Below, piece by piece: positions 1 through 13,864 of a stretch of DNA of 64,000 nucleotides. Position numbers and translations under genes: made by a program. The stretch comes from Pycnopodia helianthoides (Eukaryota; Echinodermata; Asteroidea; Forcipulatida; Asteriidae), in NCBI GenBank assembly GCA_032158295.1, contig CM063246.1, positions 21,094,135-21,158,134 of the forward strand. Direction: 5' to 3'. The notes under the pieces were generated by a model. That model ran no database searches, was not told the DNA's origin, and saw only the letters and a list, made by a program, of their open reading frames with translations. Numbering within the stretch: position 1 is the first letter of the stretch; the number at the start of each line of letters is the position of its first letter.

Positions 1-2249
1 ATGCTTCCAGTGTTTTTTTTTATATTCTCGATCGAAAGTATTACTCCGAATGATTTAAATTCGGCCCAGTATGTAAGATCTACCCTTACAATCCATAGGT
101 GTAGGCCAATACTCTCATTTAAAGCAAAAGAATGCAGTATCTATAACATATAAAAAGCACATTTAGAGTGATCGATACATTAGCACATCTAGAAAGATCG
201 ATACATTGGCACATCTAGAGTGATCGATACATCGATGGGTTGAAACATTCCTCCCGTTTCTAGTGTTACCTTACAATGCTTCATTAATGAAGTATGTCAC
301 CAAAGGAAAAGACTAATGGAGGAGAAAAAAAATGAATCCGTAATGAGGCCACTGAATTGACGTGTGTGGTTTTAGTTTTGTTTAATGTTGTTTTGGTGTT
401 TTTTTTTTAAATTGCAACTATCTTAGCCCAGGTATAGCTTTTGTACCGCGATGCACACTTTGTTCTTGACAGTGCGGTACACTTCAAGAGGTCAACCTGT
501 ACCACTTCATGCGTGTGTCCGGGTTGGCAAAGATGGAGGGGAGGCTAAGGGCTGGCAAACATTGCAGTCTTGAGGGTTACTGCCTCTTAAGCAATTCCCC
601 TCGGCCACCTTGGTTGGGTTTCACGTCCACCCCATTAAGGTTTTTACATCACAGCGAATAGCGACCACATCGTAAAAAAAACAACACACAAAACGATCAG
701 CATATTTTCTTTTACAACCTCGGATCCGTCACATGCAAACTGCTATATGATACGGTACCACTATGTCACGTTCCCCCAATATGCAAAGGTAAATATCAAA
801 GCTGAGTCTCATACAACCAAAATGGGGCAAGCCTACTTTCTTTTCGACCTCTGATTCGTCACATGCAGGAGGATCGGACTATATTTAGATCTGTCACAGT
901 TTTCGTTATGGTTAGAATGCCGATGCTGAGAAGAGACTTTTATTGCCATACACTATATAGAGCTGAATTAAGATACAGTATACAAACACACAAAACAAAA
1001 AGCACAAACATTTCTGACAAAAACTTAATTACACTGCTCCTTGTATACAACGTGCAATCGTCAATACAGATTCCCGTTATACCAGAAGGTACCAGACTAT
1101 CTCCTTTGTCAGCCTCGATGTGGATACAACGGTCTGTTTCAGTCGAAATTGTTATGTCGCCATGGCGATGTCTACGTCACTCGTTACTTAACAGCTTAAT
1201 TATCAGTCCTCGATCATCTACAGATTAGTGTGAGCCTGGGGACCTTGCCATGTTTATACACAGGGTATCATGACGTCACTTTGTTACCATAACAATTACA
1301 CATGGCGTTCTAGGCCAAATGTCAAAAGTGGTCAGCACAACAATTTGGTAGCACAGAAAAAAACAAATATGGCTAAGCAGAACGTGGTAACCAACGAAAT
1401 ACCCGAGTTAGTTACATACATAGAATCGTGGTAACCAGCAAAATTGCCATGTAGTTTACAGTGTTGCGGCCGTTGCCCTTCTACAATTCAATGCTCAGCA
1501 AAGCAACGTTATAAGCAATAATTATTTTCTGCATAACAGCCCTTGAAATTGAATCCTCAAAATTAAATATTGGATGCACAATTTTTGATCGAGGGAAAAG
1601 TATCGTTCCAAAAGAATTTACACAAACAAACCAAGACAGACACAATATTGTGTTGACTCTCACCTTGGCTATCGTCATAGTGTGATTCGGACGATATGAC
1701 AGCACCGTAGCAACCAGCCCCGACACACATTAACACGAGCAGTCTCAATTCACAGTGGGAATATCTCCGTCTCCGTAATGTCATGTTTGTCGCGCCGAAG
1801 GAGTCCCGGCAGACACTCGCAAGAGTTCTACAATTGCAGGGGCCAGCACTCGAGCCCATCCGCTGTCGTAAGAGAAACTGGCGCGCTAAGTCGCCTGCAC
1901 TTCAGTTGCCGTCCGACCGGGGATTTTTGCACGCAGCACACGTGGTCAGTTCCCAAACACCGCCATCATATAGCCGTGGTAATAACACAGTGCGGTATAT
2001 ATATTTTTTTCCCGGTCGGTCCAGTCTACCAACTTGTTTTGAAATCTTGATCCATTCCCCCCGGGATAGGTTATAATCATTCACCATCTCCTGGGGTTAC
2101 CACGCAGAATTGCAAATCGGGAAGGACTGCGGTGCCGGCTGTTACCCGAGTGCGTTGTAATACCCCCCATCCACTGTCGGTTGCTATCGTATGAAGATAG
2201 CACGGCGAGGCGAGAGAGACATCGTATATACTTTGTGACACGAGCCACT
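1..2249. other. No gene seen
   Basis: Only short spurious ORFs, in all frames, without codon bias or recognisable protein motifs. Near 160-235 a short phrase (AGATCGATACATTAGCACAT-like) is repeated three times. Nothing else to report. Confidence 0.5.
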
Positions 2250-2250
2250 C

Positions 2251-2251
2251 G

Positions 2252-2281
<30 letters not shown>
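2251..2281. repeat. (GT)n microsatellite
   Basis: About 12 GT dinucleotides followed by GTAT units. The short ORFs across it are dinucleotide artefacts. Confidence 0.95.
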
Positions 2282-2283
<2 letters not shown>

Positions 2284-5200
2284 CAGTATGTGAGGTGTTC
2301 GTTGCTATGGGATCAAATGAAGACAACAGTTTTCATGGAGATGGATGGTTTCTGGGTTTTTTTCCCCTGACGATTTTGACATGCTGACAGCCGTTGCTAA
2401 GGAAGCGAACCGCCGATGAAGAGCATCAGTTTACACACTTTGACAGTATAATGTCCTTGGTATTATACCGTGATCATAACATTCATAAGCAGAGACGCAT
2501 CAGTCTTAATTATTTCCCCTACTTCTCGGTTCTCTAAAATCAGAGTTTCACGTTACAGGCGAGATGTGTAACAAGCAAGATGTTCGTCAATTAATAACGG
2601 GCGCATCACTCAATTTTTTTTCTCTCTCTCTCTCCGACGTGTAGTTCCACCCTTCCCCACACTTTGAGGGACAAACTCTTTCGATTGATGCGAATAAAGA
2701 AGGGTGCAGCCCGAACTAATTTGCACGAATGGCCGTCGGGATATGGATCGTCATTTTGCGATAGTATCATCACCGACCGTTCAAGGCGAACCCGAGGCTT
2801 CCCTTCTCGGTTGTATATTGGTAGCGCTTCACTCAGCACCTGCTCACGTACGCACCCCCACACACACACACACCGTACTCCACCGTTCCCGTTGCATATC
2901 ACTGCGGCGATCCGACACAGCAGCACCGCGCGCGTGCACAGATGAAAGAATCTCCTTTTAATTAGCTCAGACCCATCTGCCTTCGACCGTTTGACATCTC
3001 CCTCACTCTCTGTGCAGGCGTTGCTCACGTACAGAACAGGTTGTGCAACTCCCTGAATAAAATTTCGATGTAGCAGCGCAACAAAAAAAAATGTGCTTGT
3101 GGCTGATGTACCTTTGTTCATGCTCATAATCTAACTGCAGTGATTTTTTCTTTGAGTTCAGTCCGTCGAGCAGGCGTGCTTCTTGTGGACACTCTTTCAT
3201 TTCAGCTCTGGAGTGGCTGCGGTATGTCTCCCAGAGCAGAAGAAATGGATTACCGCAAGAAAACAGGAAGTCAGTACCGTGGTTGCGGACGATGTCACCC
3301 ATGACATGGCCACGGAAGGGGGGGGGGACACAAAACATATCAGCGTCGTGCCGGAACTGACCTTTTTACGCCAACATTCGGATTTATTGCTCGTGTCACA
3401 AATTCTCATAAATACGTTTTTTTAATCTGTCCGTTTGTTTACACTCGATTCCGAAGTCGATAAAGAAGTCGCAATACTAGATCTTTTGTGAGATAGTGAA
3501 GAACAGTTTTATAGTAACTCGGAATGAAGTTCTGACCGTGAATGGGAGCTGAACAAAACAGAGCCGAGCTGCGAAATGGATACATAAACAGGGCATCGCA
3601 CCTTTAATACAATGCAAGCTTAGCATCTGCTAGACTTGAACCAACTTATAATTTTGTTGCATTTTCTCGCTTCATAAAATGTGTGCTGCTTCTGCTTTCT
3701 TCATTTTTAATCGAATTATAGGTACTTAACCATTAGGGGGAAAAAATACGTTTTGCATCAGATCATTAAAATGCTTTTGGCAATTCTGTGTTTATTGTGC
3801 GGTAAATTTGGAGCTTTTATTCTTTAAGTGCTCTGCACCGGTAATTTAATAGTTAACATGAATCTACTGTTTCGTCGACTGCGAGACCCGCGCATTCTGC
3901 TGATGAGTTCTCGCTTTTGACCACTGTTACAAAACATCTCTGTCGCTCGCTCGCCTCGTGCGTTTTATGAAATGGGACTTTGGCGGTAAATAATATAAGG
4001 CTTTTATCTACAGTTATTATTGGAGGGGAAAAAAATAAGGTTAAAAATAGACTCGACGGCGATTGTATTTAATGCAGACGGCTGTTGGATGTGGCGTGCA
4101 GAGCCACTGGAAATCATTCTATGCATAATGAACACGTCTTTTGCAGGCATTTTTTTCAATAGACCGGTAAGTCTCGTGCGATTTCCAACTTCCGGCGACC
4201 ATTGTTGTCCCAACCATTGTGGAGTTTGACGTGGGCGGGATTTTGTTTTGTCAATTATTTTAGTTTAAGGAGTTTATGGCCATGAACATTATATATGTTG
4301 TTGGGAATAGTACTAAGTGATAAACAATATGAAAGTAAAATCAATTCGACAAAAAACCGAAGAAAACCTGAGAAGAAGACTTGACCACCACTTATGTGAT
4401 GGTCGCACAAATTCGGGCGTGATTGGCAAAATGGGGTTTCAAAAAAAAAAGCATCCTTGTCCCGTTTTTTTTTTAATGTTAATTTGAACAAATGATTTGT
4501 TTAATAGTATTGAAATTTTATTTATAACAAACCTGCTATGGGTGTTTTTATTTTCAAGACTTTAATTGTACAAATTTAATCTAAAAAGAAGATTCGATTT
4601 CATAGAAAAATATAGTCTTCGTTCAAGTTGTTTTCTCATTTTCTAAATGCGCGAGACATGCACCTATGTGTTCTATGTTCGATGACCATATTGCCAGGGG
4701 TATAAGTATTTACGTGTAGAGTGTTCTGTCTGCGAGGTAAAGGAAGAGACGAAATGCATAAATTTGTTTCAGCGCAAACAATTATTTTAAGGCAAAACTG
4801 AGTAGCACTGAATCCAAGTATTGCACACTTTGTAGTGTTTTATTGTAAAAGAAAAAAAAAATGGCTGCCTAGGAGCATTAAAAAAAATCCAGTATTGCAT
4901 ATCGATCTTACAAAAGGCTACGCTGATGAAGTTCAAAGGGGACTTAGCGTAACAAAATGTCAGTTGTATCAAATTTTCGGATTTATAAAAAGGCTAACAC
5001 GTTCTGAATTCTTGTTTTGTCAATTTAGGCGTCCATTACCTACGTTACCGTGTGGTAACATATCGTATAAGTGGTACTTTCGGTGTAGTTATATCAGACT
5101 ATACATTGATTTATGTGAACTTCCAAGTGCTTTCTATCAGATTAAGGTATCCTTTTAGACAATCTGATGTTATTAATTACAGAAAAATACATACACACTC

Positions 5201-8200
5201 AAATACCGGTGCGTACGCGTGCCTGAGCGCTCATCTCGCTTAATGATAAACTTCTATAGACTTTGCACGAACGCAGAGCGGTTGAACCACTTCCCGTTCA
5301 ACCCTGGCATTATCGTGCGGCTCGAGAACCTTGGATAAACTTCCTCTCCGCTATTTCAATATAAACAAAAAAAGTGGGCAATTGAATGACGGCTTCCCGC
5401 CAATAAGAGGTGCCCAAATCTCAGCGTACGCCGGCCTAAAAATATAATATGGTGAAATTCGGCTGACAGATCCGGAGTATTGACCTGACGAGAGAATGAG
5501 TGAACGAATGACGGTCCCGTCAGGACCTGTCGATGTGGAGGGGGGAGGGAACGCCGTTAGCTCCTTCGTTTTACGAGGATTGGTCGTTGTTTTTGAGATG
5601 TTCCTTCGTGAGGGTGCAGCCAAGATGCAGAGTGGCTTTTGAAAGGCTCTCGAAGATAGGGTTTATCTTTGGTAAACATCCCTTGATGATGTTGTCTGCA
5701 TGCTGTATGCATAAAACAATCACCCCGTCCAAGTTTATTGGTTTGCGCCTGTTAAAGGGGGGAAGATTTACATTATGGTCGCATTATGTTTGTTTTGATG
5801 TGATATTAAGAGGACCGCACACAATCTAGAAGCTCTAGAATTGACCTGGAGTCGATTCCCGCAGGGTGGGGGGAGAATCATGACCTTTTCCAGGTCAGTT
5901 TGTTTATACTTTCAAGGGTCACACTGACCCATCACAAGATAAACTACTTATTATAGAAAAGGAACTCTAAGGCAGTGTCTCTGGGCGGATCGCCAAACCG
6001 GTCTTATTCAACAACACTGCCGCTGGAGCCAACGGTCACAGCCCTATAGAAGAAGTCACTTGATCCGGTCGCGGTTTTGAATCACCGACATAATTATTTT
6101 GTCAACCAACAAACTTCACATCTTGGGGTTCATCCTGTTTCCTGTATTATGTGTTAGCAATAATGGATGTCACTTTCCAAGATGCCGTGAGGGGACAATA
6201 ATATTTTGTTTTTCCATTCCAGTTATATTATGTTATGGTTACTCCATCGATTTGTGTATTAGATATCAAGACAAAGTCGTTTCACCATACCCTTTAAGGA
6301 TGACAAGGATAGAATAACTAGAACTTTGTAGAGAGCCGATTTTTTTTATTTTATGGAATATGAGACGAAGCGAGGGGGGAATGAAGGAGACTTATATATT
6401 GATAGTGGAAGCTGTCGAAAGAGGAGACAGGGTGACAGTTTAGGAGGAAAGGAGAATGACAGGGGACGAGGTGATGAGTAAAACGTGGAAAGATAATGAG
6501 ACACCAGTAAACAGTAATAATTGTCGAGAAAAAAGGTTGAGAGATACTAAAGGGACGTGCCATGGTCGGGTTCCCTTACAATTCCTTTCTAGTCATAGCT
6601 CATGCGAAATGTCATTTGGATACACTTGAATTACAATATATAGTGCGCCACCAAGAGTTTGATCCTGAAAGCTAAGTTTTGTGACGAGACGGCAACATGA
6701 CGTAATGGCAAATAATTGCACGCGGGACATATGAACTTCGCGCAGTGATAAGCATTTTGACGACCTTGCATAATTAGGAATATCATCGTTACCTGTGCCC
6801 TCTTACTCCCACAGAGAAACTAAACTTCGAATTTTCAAAGATGTTCTCGATCTTTCAAACCAAACGAACATTACTTGTTCGGTACGACCAACACAAACTA
6901 AGTACATGTATTGCATAGTTTGCTTTGTAAAGAGTACATGTATCTGTGTTTGCTTTTTAATACGGTGATCTGTAGAAACATTATCTGTGGATGAAACGGT
7001 CGAGGCAAGGCTTTAAATTGCGGGAAACAACTGTTTTAAATGTCAGGAATATCAGGAATCGCGATTGAAAATGCGCAGTTTAGACGACATATTGTGAAAT
7101 AACTTAAATAAACAATAATAAAAAACACAGGGCGGGTTACTGCTCTCAAACAGCCGCATCGTAGTAACAATCTAAGCACCTTAATACATAATAGGTTAAT
7201 GTTTTAATTTAAAAGGGGGGCATTAAAGTTGTTTGCGCAGTCTTGTAAAGGCAATTGCGTTAAAAAATACTTCTCTATTGCGCGATCTCCAAACGATTTT
7301 AAATTGGTTGCATATTCGTATAATGCAAATGGACGATTTGCTTCAAATACGGTTAAAGCTCTGCCGCAAGGCACGCGCGCTCTTCAAAAGATAATATAAG
7401 ACGTAAGATGCGAAAGATGATCAAGTGAAAATGCCAAAACAATTAGTTTCAAGTTAAGTTCCCCTGCCCGTTTTTGCTTGCCGCGAGTGCTTCTGAGAAA
7501 GTGTTTTCGACGGGGAATTGCGGCTTTCCATTTTGGTCATTTTGACTTCATAACTAAGTTACCGTGAAGTAATACATTTAACAAAAGGTGATGAAGGCGC
7601 AACACAATTTCTGACAAGAAGATAGCGGAGACATATTTTTATTTAATATATCTTTCTCAATTTTTATTTCATGGGTATTTCTAAGTTTTGTTTTGTGTTT
7701 TCTCTGCCTGTATCTATAGGCTTTCAGTTGATGACTGGTCGACAAACTGGGTCAGAAATTGGTCTTCGTTTTTAGGCGACGATTGGTCGGGAAAACTGAT
7801 CGAAAACTTGCTAGAACATTGTCCCAAAAAACCCGTCTGAAAACTAGTCTTTGCTCTTTTTGAACAAGTTGTGGACCGATACTGATCGTCAAAGCGGTTG
7901 GTCACAAAACCTCAAAAAAACAACTGTACTGCGTCAAAAAGGAAAATACTTTTAGTTTACGCAAGAGAATTACACTTTCTGCAAATGTTTCAGTCCCCAC
8001 AAAGGATTGAAGAGTGATTTTTTTTATCGCAGTTGACATTGCCTGGAATATTGATGAATGTTGTATGACATATCCATAGTAATACATGATAATACAAGAA
8101 CAGCATTAAACTCGATATGCACTGATTAAAAAAGACGTCAAAAACAGAGCAAATTTAAGTTCAACAAATTGTCAAAATCCCCCGCGAATACGTGCAACGT

Positions 8201-11200
8201 TATGCTCCCTAATTGCATGGGATAATAGGACGACATGTACATTAACCCTGTACTCGTCGTGATTAATTCCCGCCCGTTTTAAGTCATTATCCCGGTGGGA
8301 GCTCATCACGATTTTCTTCTTCTTCTTTTTTTCCCCCACGGTTCAAACCAAATCACACACCTCCAGCTGAAACCTTGCACGTTAAGTGGATGCGAAACCC
8401 GATATTTTCAATTGAAGAGGGGGATTTTTTTACGTAATTTTTTTTTTCTCTCGTGAAAAACGAAATCTGACATTTTGCAGTTTTGTTCACTCTCCGGAGA
8501 CGGTTTTTCCATTCTGTTCACGAGTCCAGTTTAAAATGTCAGCCACTCGTGTGCTGTAGACGAACTCGAGTGTCAACTTACAATACTTTTCTTCACTGTA
8601 CGCTTCAGAAATTACACGGTCATTCAACTCGCTCACTTTTTTCTCTCTCTCTTCTTTTTGACATACCCCCCTCCCAACAAAAACAAATTCATAAAAATGG
8701 GCGATCTGGTCCCCTGGGGCCACTGATTTTCCCCCGCCATGATGAACGGCTCAGCGCTCAATCACGAGAAAACGACCGTCCAGCAGTATAGAATTATTGA
8801 TGCATTTATAGAAATATCCAATATCAAGCTCCAGGACACCGACGGTTTTTTTTCTTCGCGCCCTTTTTTACCTTCGGCAAAATGTCACACTGTACTATGA
8901 GAAAAAAGGCGGTAAGGCACAATTTATAGCTCTGGCTAATTTTAAACGGTCTCGTTGAGGGTTTCCTCAAAATGACTTTTCAGAGGGAAAAAAAAGTCCC
9001 CCAATACTGATGGTGAGGAAATGTTTAAATTACCCATAAAATAGCTGCCGTATTTAAAGGCTTGAGTTTGAACATTTCGCCGCGGCAGGAAAAACGTTGT
9101 ACAGCACAGGCAGAGACCTCGATGGCAGTTCCAACCCGTAATCGTTTTTTCCTGTCTATAAATCACTTCTACAATCCAGTCGATTCTGGCGACGCACTGA
9201 TAGAAATTGACCAGAGGCTTTTACGTAAACGCGTTTTATATCAGATGTTCTTGTATTTTGTGCTTCGAAAATTGAAGAACGGCCTATAAGCCGTTGCAAG
9301 ATGACATCTCCAGCACGCAGTTATCATTATTCATGCAACATTTAGAGGGGGTTTTGAGCTTTGCATGGTGGATTCTAAATAGCAGCTAAATCCCCGTTTC
9401 TGAATCCATCGTCCGGAATCTTCCTATATAATTTCCATCGTCCAATTTGACCCGTTCAGCGTACGGCGCAAGACAATGAAAACTGCCGCCATTTTGTTTC
9501 TTGTCCCTTTAAAAGCAGTGCTAAATGAGAAGCAGTCAGCTATACCTTCGGTATAATGTCCATACAATTTAATGTGAGAAAGGCTGACGTGGGCTGATTG
9601 TGGTACTTTAATCTACGTGGAGTTACCAGCTTACCCCCAAAGCAATTTAGTTTTAAAATGTCTCATCTCAAAGTGAGGATCTAGTTTCTGTATTGAAACT
9701 TCAGTTATCAATCGTTGGGAATGGTAATATTGTCAAAGTCTCTCATGAAAAAGAATGGTGCCTCCGTACGGTGATATTAAAAGGGGCAGTCGTTCTAATA
9801 CTGTTACGGCGCCGCCGAAGCAATCAACACCCTGAACAGGTCCAATCAACGAATCCGGGTTGCAATGAACTATGCCAATTCTGATCAACTCTTTTCGACT
9901 TTTCTGCGACTGCAGACTGTGTTCAGATCCAGGACACCGTCTAACTGCAAACAGGCAATTTGCTACTAATTGTGATAAGCCCTTTAACCGGGAAATCCCA
10001 TCCGCTGGGCGTCGGAGCTCTCTGTTGGGACAGGCCTCGGGCGACGCTGAAGAGAGAGAGGGAGGGAGAGAGAGGAGAGTCTGGCCCGTACAATTGGGCT
10101 CGATGGGCGTGTGAATCTAGAGCTTGTCCTGACATCGACACTGCTGTAAAGTGGCGTGGCCTCTCATCATAGGCAGACGTAAGTTCGCGTCACCTCTCTG
10201 CGTGCATGCAAATGAAAATGAGGATGATACCTTACGGATCGTGATCTCTGGGCCACGGGTTACTCCTTCAAGACAACAACAGTACGGAAGCACGGAAATC
10301 AACCGGAATGCGGCTAGGAACAAAAGGGGACTATATAATATAGGGGGGAGGAGGACAAACTTCATTTCAACAGCGGCATCAAGTACAATACAAATAGCAG
10401 CAAGTGCTCATCGGCATGCAGCACCAGAATCCTGAAGTCCATCAAAGCATACTAATCGAAAAGTCGAGTACTATTGGTTCTCATTCATAACCAACACAGC
10501 TCATGAGGGATGTTCGTGTCACTGCAAACCTTCGGACAGTGTTGTTTAAAAAACACCCAGGAAAGTGTCAATTCTATACAACGGGCATTTCAACCAAATT
10601 ATCAGATCAACCGTGAAGAAAACACCAAGAAATCAACAGTATGGCAGTATTGAAAACAACAACAGCACACAACAACAACAACAACCGTGACGACAATATA
10701 AAACGTCACAACAACAGCAAAAAAACAAAAACAGAAGCGATCAGCTACCAAGTGCAGCCTTTACATGTAATAAGTCTGCTGGGACAGAAAAGAGCACCGA
10801 CGTCACTATATGGCATTAAAAAAAACGACTACCTAAACAAGGGAAGCAAACAAGTTTGATTACGGCGAGGTACAATCAATGCAGCTGACTTCAATGGGCA
10901 TGATCAAAATGAAGAAGAAGAAGAAGACGAAGAAAAGACAAGTACTCCCCTGAGTTTCATCCTTCTCAAACATCATACACATTTGTTGCCAATGGCAACA
11001 GGGCCATGACCATCTTTAATCGCATCAGAATGGCGTCACGCTATTGATTTTTTGGGAAACTTAGTAAGTTTACCTCCGTGTCAGGTGGGACCTGTGTCTG
11101 TAAACCTTTACCGTGGGGCATCCATCTTGCATTTCTCCCATCTGATTCAGTGTAACTAAACCGAGGCTGGAAGGGCAACTAGTAGGGCCCCCTTTTTGGT

Positions 11201-11659
11201 ATAAATTTGAACCAGTATGTATTACTAATATTACACACAGGGGTACTTGACAAGCGTATTTGCTTGATAATGTATATTATCCACTCCTACCGACGGGCTT
11301 CGGGTTCACCAGCCTGTTGATGTTATTGGTCGAGTTTGCCCGTATAGTGCTTATCATTATTTTTTTAGCTGGTGTGCGCGCCCCCAAACCATGCACTGTT
11401 GAGTAACTTGGGTTACCAATTCTTTGGGTGTTAAGTTGACAAAGATACCCTCCCAAACTGAATAGCAGTTATGTGGCGTCTATGTGACAGTAAACTATCA
11501 GAGAGTGTATCCCTGTTTGTTTTTTGCTTTGTTTGTTTGTTTGTTTGTTGTTTGTTGATGTTGTGTTGTTTTTGAAGAGTAAAGTCGTTCATACTCAAGT
11601 TTTCAATAAACATTCAACCCTGTGAACAACAGTCTTCATCAAACTCGGAGGTCACGTTT
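2282..11659. other. Gene-poor intergenic stretch
   Basis: Read on both strands: short ORFs only, simple-sequence runs (TC near 2620, CA near 2860, CAA near 10670, GAA near 10912, TTTG near 11520) and no recognised gene or element. Some sequence may be regulatory; nothing in it shows this directly. Confidence 0.45.
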
Positions 11660-12110
11660 GAGTGAAAATACCGGTTTTTGTTTCGTCAAGAATTTTCTGC
11701 AAGTTTATACGGGGCTTGTTTCGACTGTGGGCAATCAAAACAAGCCACGGTGGGTTGTGGGGTCTTCAAAACAACTCTATTTCCTTGACTTTCTACTGTA
11801 GGAAGTGTGTTTCGGATGGAAATATTTTGTCTGGAGACTTGCTCCACGAAATTTATATATAGGCCTACAGGGAGCTCTATTCTGACACTGATAGCTTTAT
11901 TCCACGTAACTGCATCTCTTTGGAACCCCTTGCCTGGTGCATGTTTCCCCTCCACCCTACAGTCTCTAGACTGTTTTAAGAGTAATATCAATTCCTGCCT
12001 TCAGCTCCCCTTAGTTATTTTCTCCATAATGTTTTTCTTCTCGTAGCAGCCCTTTACAAAGTGTGGCTTTTAGCCTTGTTTGGGGCTAACTTGCATCAAC
12101 AAAATAAATA
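11660..12110 (+). mobile_element. 3' end of a degraded non-LTR retrotransposon
   Basis: The frame across 11807-12046 contains FHVTASLWNPLP followed by LDCFKSNI, the pattern (aromatic, then LWN-LP, then SFK) seen at the end of CR1/L2-type reverse transcriptase ORFs. The stop is followed by a short tail ending in AAAATAAATAA. Upstream frames are broken, so it is a dead fragment. Confidence 0.6.
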
Positions 12111-13130
12111 ACACAACCCCCCCCTAAAAAAAATGTGTTTCAAGAAAACTGAGGTTGAAAGTTTGATCGGTTTCTGCAATTCATAAGTTATTATAGGAAG
12201 GCTATAACCTGCATGGGAATAGGAAATTATGTCTTTGGGGGTAATTCTAGCTACAACAATGCAACAGTAATGCCATATCTTTTTTGTCAGGAGCCATTTC
12301 ATTGCTTACGGCTTTCTGTTACTGAAAGAAAACATTACTTTGTGCCTCTTCCATGCACAATATGAAAACTCCTCCCCCCCCCCTCCATCCCCGTAAATTG
12401 CATTGCATTATCTGCAAACCATTGCACTACGGTGAATAAAGTTCGCACACTGGCAGTGTCGACGGCAACCGACCTCATCACAAACTGTTGACAAACCTAA
12501 TTTCATCGAGGCAGGCGTTAATCAGCTTCACTGTGTCACGAATAAAAACCCGTCACCACCGAGGATGTGCGTTGCCGGCACCAAAAAATACCCACCGAGA
12601 CCCGCCATATTTCACACGGTATTCACAAACCGACGGAATGAAGACCTCTTAACCACACACTCATCATGTAAGGAGTGCGAGGAATTGGAATTATGACCGT
12701 GGAAAGATATGACGAACCAATCTTGGGACTTGTCGAAATGTCTGGCAGAATAATTTGCTCCTGTGATATTTCTTGATGATGTAAAAAAAAAAAATGCACA
12801 CGATGATCAAGGTAGATGGCCACATACTCAATATTTCAGACACATTTATCTCTTGACGTACTTTTTTAATCAAACTACCCCGGCCATCCCCAACATAACA
12901 AGATAATGAAGAACAAGAGACAATAAAGTAACAAGGTTTTCTTACTCTTATTCATTGCAACTCAAATAAATGAAACAACATGTCAGCAATCCATCTTTGG
13001 GTAATAACTATGGCTGTTTTTAAACAAAGCTCCCGTCAAAGATATTGCCGCCACACAAACTGCTTGGCAACAGAAATACTTTCCAAGTTGACGGTGGCGA
13101 GGGTGCCATGAATGATTAGATTCTGCTTTT
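12111..13130. other. No gene seen
   Basis: A/T-rich sequence with C-runs near 12115 and 12373 and no supported coding region or repeat. Confidence 0.45.
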
Positions 13131-13366
13131 CCAGTTACTATTTTCTAAAGCAATGTTTTCTGCTTAGTACTGGTAACATTCTCTAAAGCAAAGTTTTCTG
13201 CTCAGTACCGGTTCTCTAAAGCAATGTTTTCTGCTTAGTATCGGTAACTATTCTCTATAAAGCAATGTTTTTCTGCGTAGTACTGGTAACTATTTTCTAA
13301 AGCAATGTTTTCTGCTTAGTACAGTAACTATTTTTTCTAAAGCAATGTTTACTGCTTAGTTCTGAA
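13131..13366. repeat. Imperfect tandem repeat, unit about 30-43 bp
   Basis: Six copies of a unit around TCTAAAGCAATGTTTTCTGC followed by a TAGTACTGGTAACTATT-like part. Copies differ by substitutions and by loss of the second part in the short copies. Confidence 0.9.
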
Positions 13367-13425
13367 CAAGTTCCACGGATCTAAATCAAGTTGATATTAC
13401 AGTAACTTCCAACCTCGTTCCCATG

Positions 13426-13856
13426 TTCATGGGTACGATATTGTCAAGTCATTTTCAGATTTGACCCGGATCCGAGTCCTGTGGGACCAGCCGTCGATTT
13501 CACCAAACTCTTCCAAACTTAGGATTAATCTTAGGACTTAGGACGAGTTAAGTTCCGTATCCATAGACGTTAGGACACATTGAACCCATCCTAAGATAGG
13601 ACGAGTTACTCCTCCTAACTCGAGATAGGATTAATCCTAGCGCTTCATGAAATCGGCTGCAGGACCCATTTCTGGGCCAGTATGTCTGTGTCAATATGAA
13701 CCAGAAGTGAGTCCAATATTGACGCAGAATCCGGGTCAATATATTTTCATTTGGACCGGTGTCCGGGTCAGCCTGACCCAGAAATGGGTCAGGTCCCCGG
13801 GGACCCCGTAACCAAGATCGATTCTGACCCGGGAATTTTTTTTAGAGTGTATAATA
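13426..13856. mobile_element. Degraded repeat rich in GACCC/GGGTC, interrupted by a foldback
   Basis: Repeated GACCCGG, GACCCAGAAATGGGTC and GGGTCAG phrases flank an inner foldback at 13488-13664. It looks like one older inverted-repeat element split by a younger one. Confidence 0.5.
13488..13664. mobile_element. Divergent MITE-like foldback
   Basis: The ends (GTCGATTTCAC... and ...TGAAATCGGC) and internal TTAGGACTTAGGACGAGTT phrases relate it to the near-perfect foldback at 16248-16400. Arms are diverged, so it is older. Confidence 0.6.
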
Positions 13857-13864
13857 CGGGATCA

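Noticed and set aside
1563..2326. Cluster of overlapping ORFs on both strands near 1.5-2.3 kb
   Set aside because: Frames overlap without a consistent one; no protein motif; part is driven by a GT microsatellite.
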